NCBI GenBank assembly: GCA_034231615.1 | Contig: CM067306.1 | Location: forward strand, 41,154,761-41,218,760 | Direction: 5' to 3' | Source of the DNA: Meghimatium bilineatum | Taxonomy: Eukaryota > Mollusca > Gastropoda > Stylommatophora > Philomycidae | Length of the DNA: 64,000 nt | In this document: one piece after another, positions 28,001-37,000 of the stretch | Position numbering within the stretch: the stretch's first letter is position 1 | Layout: the number at the start of each line of letters is the position of its first letter | The notes under the pieces: generated by a model | Databases searched by the model: none | Told to the model about the DNA's origin: nothing | What the model saw: the letters and a program-made list of their open reading frames with translations, nothing else | Program-made: the position numbers and the translations under genes

Positions 28001-31000
28001 TGAAGGTCCACGCACTACAAACATGTCTAACCACTGATCCATCTGTGTATATAATCACATTGTATATGATCTCCACCTCCCATGTGAACTTTTTTGACAT
28101 ATCTATCACTGTTCAACCCCTCTGTCTTAGCACATCGGTACACTAAAACCGACTGATGCTCATAGCTTTCTTCTATACACCTCTTCTCATCCCTCTGCCT
28201 GTCATGATTCCCTTCCCTTCTCCCAACTTCTTCGTCTTCAGCGCCTCTGCAGTCGCGAGGATGACTTTATCGAGAAGGCCTACGACATGATAGCTTTCTT
28301 CCGCTGTTGCCTGTACCCTGAGGCTGTCCTCAGGTCTGCCCTTCTTCGTGTGTGCAGTCTTTCCCGTCAGGACACCCTCTCGACCACTCGTAAGTCTTCC
28401 TCGTCTAACCAGACTAAGCTAGTTCTCACTTTCCACCCCCATAGCGCTGCCATTCGCCATGCCCTGCTTCATCACCTTCCCCGTCTCCACTCTGACCCCA
28501 AGACGCGGGAAGTGTTCTTTAACCCCCCTCTTGTTGCTTACAGACGTGACAAGAACCTCAGGGATCTACTGGTCCGGAGTCACCTCCAGCCTGACGTTCC
28601 TAATCATTTTGGCACCATCAGATGTAAATGCTACACTTGTGCCTATGTCACCCAGATCCGGTCTGTCACATTCCCTAAAGCCACTTTCACCATTGAGGAG
28701 AGCTTCACGTGTGTCCCGCAACGTCATCTACGCCATCATATGCAAGCGTTGCGCCATGACTTATATAGGTGAAACTGGAAGGAGGCTCGCAGACCGATTC
28801 TGCGAACATCTGTACAGCATAAAAAACCATTCGGGTTTGCCTGTTGACTTCCACTTTAATGGCACGGGCCATCGGGGCGCCCAGGACATTCAGGTTACTG
28901 CCATTAAGTCGTGCTTCTCTGATGACCGGGCCCGTCTGACGCTTGAGAACCGCTACATTTATCAATATGGCACTCTGAAACCCGACGGCATTAATGAGCA
29001 CCTGTCTCTTGTATGACTTTCGTCTTTCCATAGTTTTTGTTTGTTTTGTGCCACATGTTTGTTGATGAATTTACTTTCCATAGTTTCTGTTTGTTTCATG
29101 CCACATGTTTGTTGATAAATTTAGTCTATCCATAGTTTTTGTTTGTTTCGTGTCACATGTTTGTTGTCATTTTTGTATTTTCCTTGTCCCGTGTCATTTC
29201 ACCTCTTCCGGTCAATCCAGACTACCCATACCTATGTGACCGTCGATATTATTACTGTTCACTTTCTATTAAATGTTTTAAGTTTATTGTCTGTCTTGAC
29301 AAAGGCCTTTTGGTCAAAACGTTGATTTGTGTATGTCATTATGTGTGTTATCTAGTGTTAGCAAAACTTAGTTAGCTTTTTCCTGAAGCTACCCATTTTA
29401 TGACACATTACTAGATATTGTCATGTAACAGATCTACCATGTTTAGAACACATTAGATATTGTTCTGTAGCTGATCTATCCAGTTTATCACAGATGACTA
29501 GATATTGTCAGCGAGCATATATGGATATGGAAATATTTGCAGAAGATTATTGTATATTCTTCTCACAGAAATTTGACTTGAAGGGATCCATGAGGAACCG
29601 TCTGGTGAATACTAACAGTAAACGAGCAGAGGATGAGTTGGTGCTCTTGGATGAGAACTTGTTGAAATGTAAGTGCCAGATGCATAATTTTGCTGATGTT
29701 TCTGTCAGTGATGTCTTCCTAGCGTGCTGCAAAGTCAATTCTGCTAACTATCAGTGTATTTCTAGGTCATAGAATGGGTGTACAAACAGATTAGAACGCG
29801 TTGCATATTTTCACTTGACCTTGTTTCTTTGGTGAGGAAGACGTGTTCAAGTCATCATAGCTGTTAATATATTTATGGTTTTGTGTTTTTGATAGTATTT
29901 GTTTCTTTTAAAAGGTCCCATTTGAACCGCAAAGTAGAAAATTGTCATTGTCTAGTGTCTTTCCCCAGGTGGTTTGTGATCCACTCTTGCCGTTAAGCAT
30001 AGGGGTGATTCGAGCTTGCCTTCTATCACCAGATGTGTGGCCTCGGCTGTGCTATGACCGTGTCTGTACAGGATGTCCCTGATGTTTTCTATCCATCTTT
30101 TCCATGGTCTTCCTCTTGTCTTTGTTCTATGTTTTATTGCTAGCTATTATTTTTTTTTATTAATGATAGGTAAGTATTATTTATTAACCATTTTATTTCA
30201 TTTTGAATTTCTACGTGTACACACAGAGAGTTTGTTGCTGAGTTACAGTATACCATCAGCCATCAAGACTAGTATTATTCTTTGTCTGCATCTAGTCAAG
30301 GATGCTGGAAGTTACAGTATACCATCAGCCGTCAAGACTAGTGTTATTGTTTGCATCTAGTCAAGGATGCTGGAAGTTACAGTATACCATCAACCATCAA
30401 GGCTAGTGTTATTCTTTGTCTGCATCTAGTCAAGGATGCTGGAAGTTACAGTATACCATCAGCCGTCAAGACTAGTGTTATTGTTTGCATCTAGTCAAGG
30501 ATGCTGGAAGTTACAGTATACCATGCCCGTCAAGACTAGTGTTATTGTTTGTCTGCATCTAGTCAAGGATGCTGGAAGTTACAGTATACCATCAGCCGTC
30601 AAGGCTAGTGTTATTCTTTGTCTGCATCTAGTCAAGGATGCTGGAAGTTACAGTATACCATCAGCCGTCACGACTAGTGTTATTCTTTGTCTGCATCTAG
30701 TCAAGGATGCTGGAAGTTACAGTATACCATCAGCCGTCAAGACTAGTGTTATTGTTTGCATCTAGTCAAGGATGCTGGAAGTTACAGTATACCATCAACC
30801 GTCAAGACTAGTGTTATTGTTTGCATCTAGTCAAGGATGCTGGAAGTTACAGTATACCATCAACCATCAAGGCTAGTGTTATTCTTTGTCTGCATCTAGT
30901 CAAGGATGCTGGAAGTTACAGTATACCATCAACCATCAAGGCTAGTGTTATTCTTTGTCTGCATCTAGTCAAGGATGCTAGAAGAAAAAAAAACTTAAAT

Positions 31001-34000
31001 TAAGTCTCTTTTTTTGCAGCAATTGACGACTGGCTAGGCAGCTGAACACTTATAGGAAAACTGTGTGCTATGTCACTGATTCATAACTCAATTATCTGTT
31101 GAAAAATAAACACATAAAGTCCGGAATCAGGGTAATGAAGTTTTGCTAGTTACTGGAGACACACATAATAACACACAAATAAACATTTCGACCACAAGTC
31201 CTTTATCAAGACAACACAACAGAAAACAAGAATGGCCCTTTAGATGTTCACATGGCCGAGTTGACTGTAATGTGACTGTAAGAGTTTTAACTAGGTCATA
31301 GGTCAGCCAAAACGGATCAAGAATGTACAAAACATAGAAACATACATGTGACACAGGACAAACAGAAATGATGGAACAACTAGATATCATCCATAAAACA
31401 GGTGCTTATTAATCCTGCAGGGTTTAAGAGTGCCAAATTAGAATATATAGCATTTCTAAAGTGCAAGACGGGTCTGGTCGTCAGAGAAACACAACTTAAT
31501 GGCACGTAATCTGAATGTCATGGGCGCCCAAATGGCCCATGCCATTGAAGTGGACATCCACAGGATAACCCAAATGGTTTTTGATGCTGTACAGGTGTTG
31601 GCAGAATCGGTCTGCAAGCTACCTTTCAGTCTCACCTATATACATCATAGCACAAAGCTTGCATAGGATGGTATAGATGACTTTGTGGGACACACATGTG
31701 AAACTCTCTTCATTGGTGAAGGTGGCTTTAGGGAATGTGACAGTCCAGGCCTGAGTGGTATAGGCACAGGTGCAGCATCTGTTGCATTTACAGCGAATGG
31801 TGCCAAAATTATTAAGAACGCCAGGCTGAAGGTGACTCCGGACCAGTAGATCCCTAAGGTTCTTGTCACGTCTGTAAGGAATCAAGAGGGGGTCACAGAA
31901 CACTTCCCACATCTTGGGATCTGACTGGAGAAGAGGAATATGTTGAAGAAGGACATGACAAACAGCAGCGCTATGGGGGTGGAAAGTGAGAAGTTTGACC
32001 CTGTAGGAAGAGGAAGACCTCCGAGTGTTCAAGAGGGTATCCTGACAGTAGAGGTTGCACATTCGAAGAAGGGCAGACCTAAGGACTGTTGGGGTATGGG
32101 CAACAGCGGAAGAAATCTATCATCTCATGAGCTTTCTCTAGAAAGTCCTCCTGACCACTACACAGACACCGGAGATGAAGAAGTTTGTTATTATCCATAT
32201 CCCTCAGCCATAATGTGCCAGGTTTCCTGGGGTACTTCTTCTTCATAGTTTTGCAGGTTAGCAGGATGTATTCTAGGGAATGGAATGTATTGTATCATGG
32301 TTTACAACTTGGCTGCAATTTCTGTGTAATGTGTCCTGAAACATCAGACTTCAGCATGATTAATGTAACCCTCTTAGCAATAGGCTTTATAGGATCTTTA
32401 GCTTTCTTCTGTGAATTCATATTTTTGTGGAGCTAAGGATATTTTGCTGTTACTTGTGAAACTTATTTCTTATGTTCATTGCTGGTTCAATAAATATCAA
32501 ATATTCAAATAAACAGTAGTGAGATCAGCCATTGGAGTAAACAGAACTGAGATTAGACATTGATGTAAACAAGTGAGATCAGACCTTCTTTATTCTCAAG
32601 TTCCTGAAATTAGCAGAATGTGTTGAGAAAACAGAATGTGTTGTGTCATGGTTTACAGGTAGCCACAGTATCTACACCTTTTGCCTGGCACACACAACTT
32701 CAGCCTTGGTTTTTGGGTCACTTTGACACTATGTGATGGACAGCCAACCTTCACCCTCAAACTTTTAAGTGAATGCAAATGTTAAATTATATTTTTAATG
32801 ACTCGTGATGATGTTCCTATTAATAAGTAATATTATTTTCTTTTCACCAGGCAGTGTAGATAACCCTCTATACCTGCGACCGCACAGCAAACATGTTCTC
32901 AAGGCAGCCATTACTAGTGACTCTGCTTTCTTGTCCACAAATTTAGTGATGGATTACTCTCTTCTGGTGGGAGTGGATGAAGATTCCCAAGAATTGGTGG
33001 TTGGAATTATAGGTTAGCCTATGTGGATGATTTTCATATTTGACACTTATAATGATACAGCTCTGATGGCCATGTCCCGGGGCTGATAACCACACTACAG
33101 TTCATTACAGAAATCCATAACAGTGTCTAACTCTGATTGAAGAACAAAGAAAAAGAAGAGATTTATAATAAAATACTGTTTGATGACTAATCACACAGAG
33201 TATACATTTATTATTAAATATACGAGTACAGCTTCCTAACCTTAGTTGCCACATTGAGTACAACCTTCATAGATTAGTTGCAACATTGAGTACAACCTTC
33301 ATAGATTAGTTGCAACATTGAGTACAACCTTCATAGATTAGTTGCCACATTGAGTACAACCTTCATAAATTAGTTGCCACATTGAGTACAACCTTCATAG
33401 ATTAGTTGCAACATTGAGTACAACCTTCATAGATTAGTTGCAACATTGAGTACAACCTTCATAGATTAGTTGCCACATTGAGTACAACCTTCATAAATTA
33501 GTTGCCACATTGAGTACAACCTTCATAGATTAGTTGCCACATTGAGTACAACCTTCATAGATTAGTTTCCACATTGAGTACAACCTTCATAAATTAGTTG
33601 CCACATTGAGTACAACCTTCATAGATTAGTTGCCACATTGAGTACAACCTTCATAGATTAGTTGCAAAATTGAGTACATCCTCCACAGATTAGTTGCCAC
33701 ATTGAGTACAGCCTTCATAGATTAGTTACCACATTGAGTACAGCTTTCATAGATAATTATCACATTGAGTACAGCCTTGACAGATTAGTTGCCACATTGT
33801 GTACAATCTGCATACATTAGTTGCCACATTTTGTACAATCTGCATACATTAGTTGCCACATTGAGTGCAACCTTCATAGATTAGTTGTCATATCAAGTAC
33901 AACATTCATAGATAAGTCGCCACATCGAGTACAACTTTCATACATACATTATTTGCCACATTGAGTACAACCTTCATAGATTAGTCGCCACATCAAGTAC

Positions 34001-37000
34001 ACCTTTCATACATACATTAGTTGCCACATTGAGTACAACCTTCATAGATTAGTTGTCATATCAAGTACAACCTTCATAGATTAGTCGCCACATCAAGTAC
34101 AACTTTCATACATACATTAGTTGCCACATTGAGTACAACCTTCATAGATTAGTCGCCACATCAAGTACAACTTTCATACATACATTAGTTGCCACATTGA
34201 GTACAACCTTCATAGATTAGTCGCCACATCAAGTACAACTTTCATACATACATTAGTTGCCACATTGAGTACAACTTTCATAGATTAGTTGTCATATCGA
34301 GTACAACCTTTAAAGAATAGTCGCCACATTGAGTACAACTTTCATACATACATTAGTTGCACAATGAGTTTAATTTGAAACTTATTTCTGATCTCATTGA
34401 AACTGATCTCATTGAGTACAACATTGAGTATAAGTGCACATTGAGTACAACCTTCATAGATTAGTTGTCACATTGAGTACTGCATACAGTCAGCATACAT
34501 ACCCTTCGCCATCTGCCGTAAAAGGCGGAACTTCTATAGTAGTGCCTAGAGTGTACTGTCATCGGCTCAGATAATAAACTAATCGCTTTTCCACTCATCT
34601 CCATGCTTTATTTCCCCTAAGTTGCACATGAATTTTACAACTCCACTGCAAACAATTGCTGCTCCCTTTTAAGTCTGTTTCTTTTGATGCTCCCAATATT
34701 ATGTGGTGGTGGTTCTTGTCTGCATTGATGCACATGTATGAGTGAGCATGTCATATCTCTGCTCTTGTCATTATTGTAGGGTAATCCAACAAGAAGTGTC
34801 ATTATCTGTGTATCTCTGGTGCATCCATGAAGGATGTGGTTGCTTCATTTTGAATCTTATTAAATCTATCAATCTGTGTTGGACTAAAGGTTGTATTATT
34901 TCGATTTAGAACAGGACACTTCAGACTGAAAACATATTTACACCCAATTGGCAACACTGACTCTGAGGATTAACAACACAGACTAGGGCACATACTACAG
35001 GAATGTTCCAGCTTAACTGTTTACAGAACAACAGTCAGGAGCATATTAGCATCTCTGTATAACAAACTGTGGGGAACCCACAGTGACATAAAACACATTA
35101 CCAATATTGGACTAGATGTATGAAAAATTGATCGCAGAAGAAACACAGAAATACAAGAAACAATTAATTCTATACATTTTAATCATTCTCTGTAGCTTTT
35201 GTTAATCTCTCACCTTCTCTTCTTATCTGTGTTAATCTTTATGTGAATCTGTCCATCCACTCTTATTCTTTATGTGAATCTGTCCATCCACTCTTATTCT
35301 TTATGTGAATCTGTCCATCCACTCTTATTCTTTATGTGAATCTGTCCATCCACTCCTATTCTTTATGTGAATCTGTCCATCCACTCTTATTCTTTATGTG
35401 AATCTATCCATCCAATCTGTTATTCTTTATGTGAATCTGTCCATCCACTCTTATTCTTAATGTGAATCTATCCATTCAATCTGTTATTCTTTATGTGAAT
35501 GTGTCCATCCACTCTATTCTTTATGTGAATCTGTCCATCCACTATTATTCTTTCTGTGAATCTGTCCCTCTACTCTATTATTCTTTATGTGAATCTTTCT
35601 ACCAACAAACCATGCTAACAACACTGTATTCTGTATGAGCAGCCATATTGAAATGGCATAGTAGCTCTCATGAGTTAATTTTAATAATACTATTGGAAAT
35701 ATAATGAATTTGGTTACATATGAATTTGTCCTTCACCGAAGTTGGTCACCAAGGTATGCACAGGAAATTTACAACCGTCAAATTTGTATTGCAGAGTTAA
35801 CTGTATCATCCATGCTATAAAGTTCAAATGTTGTTTTGAAAGTTTGCAGGCCATAGTGACTTTAAAATCAGTTTCATTTAATCACACATTTTCTAAATGT
35901 ACTAAACAATGTGAATCTGTCCATCCACTCTATTATTTTGTATGTGGATCTGCCCATCCACTCTATTATTTTTTATGTGAATCTGTCCATCCACTCTATT
36001 ATTTTTTATGTGAATCTGTCCATCCACTCTATTATTTTGTATGTGGATCTGCCCATCCACTCTATTATTTTTTATGTGAATCTGTCCATTCACTCTATTA
36101 TTTTGTATGTGAATCTGTCCATCCACTCTATTATTCTTTATGTGAATGTGTCCATCCATTGTGCTATTCATTATGTCAATCTGCTCATCCACTGTGTTAT
36201 TTATTATTTACTTCTTCCTTTTTTTGATGAAGATTATATCCGCACTTTTACATGGGACAAAAGGCTAGAGATGGTTGTCAAGTCATCTGGAATTCTAGGA
36301 GGTCAAGGTGAGTGTGAACATTGATATGTTTCTATTACAATTTACTTATTCAAATTTTATTTGTATTGTCACATTGAGTACAACCTCCATAGATTAGGTG
36401 CAACATTAGGTACAACCTCCATAGATTAGGTGCAACATTGAGTACAATCTCCATAGATTCGGTGCAACATTGAGTACAACCTCCATAGATTAGGTGCAAC
36501 ATTGAGTACAACCTCCATAGATTAGGTGCAACATTGAGTACAACCTCCATAGATTAGGTGCAACATTAGGTACAACCTCCATAGATTAGGTGCAACATTA
36601 GGTACAACCTCCATAGATTAGGTGCAACATTGAGTACAATCTCCATAGATTCTGTGCAACATTGAGTACAACCTCCATAGATTAGGTGCAACATTGAGTA
36701 CAACCTCCATAGATTAGGTGCAACATTGAGTACAACCTCCATAGATTAGTCTATCACATTGAGTACAATCTCCATAGATTAGTCTATCAAGTGGATTACA
36801 ACCTCCATAGATTAGTCTATCACATTGAGTACAACCTCCATAGATTAGTCTATCACATTGAGTACAATCTCCATAGATTAGTCTATCACATTGAGTACAA
36901 TCTCCATAGATTAGTCTATCACATTGAGTACAATCTCCATTGATTACTCTCCACATTGATTATAACCTCCATTGATTACTCTCCACATTGAGTATAACCT

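Noticed and set aside
28459..29016. Host gene with a GIY-YIG domain
   Set aside because: A second, inverted, collinear copy at 31.1-32.2 kb, frameshifts and a shared 3' tail indicate a Penelope-like retroelement.
33230..34490. Possible CRISPR array
   Set aside because: Repeats are directly contiguous with no unique spacers, and the window is clearly animal DNA with spliced genes.
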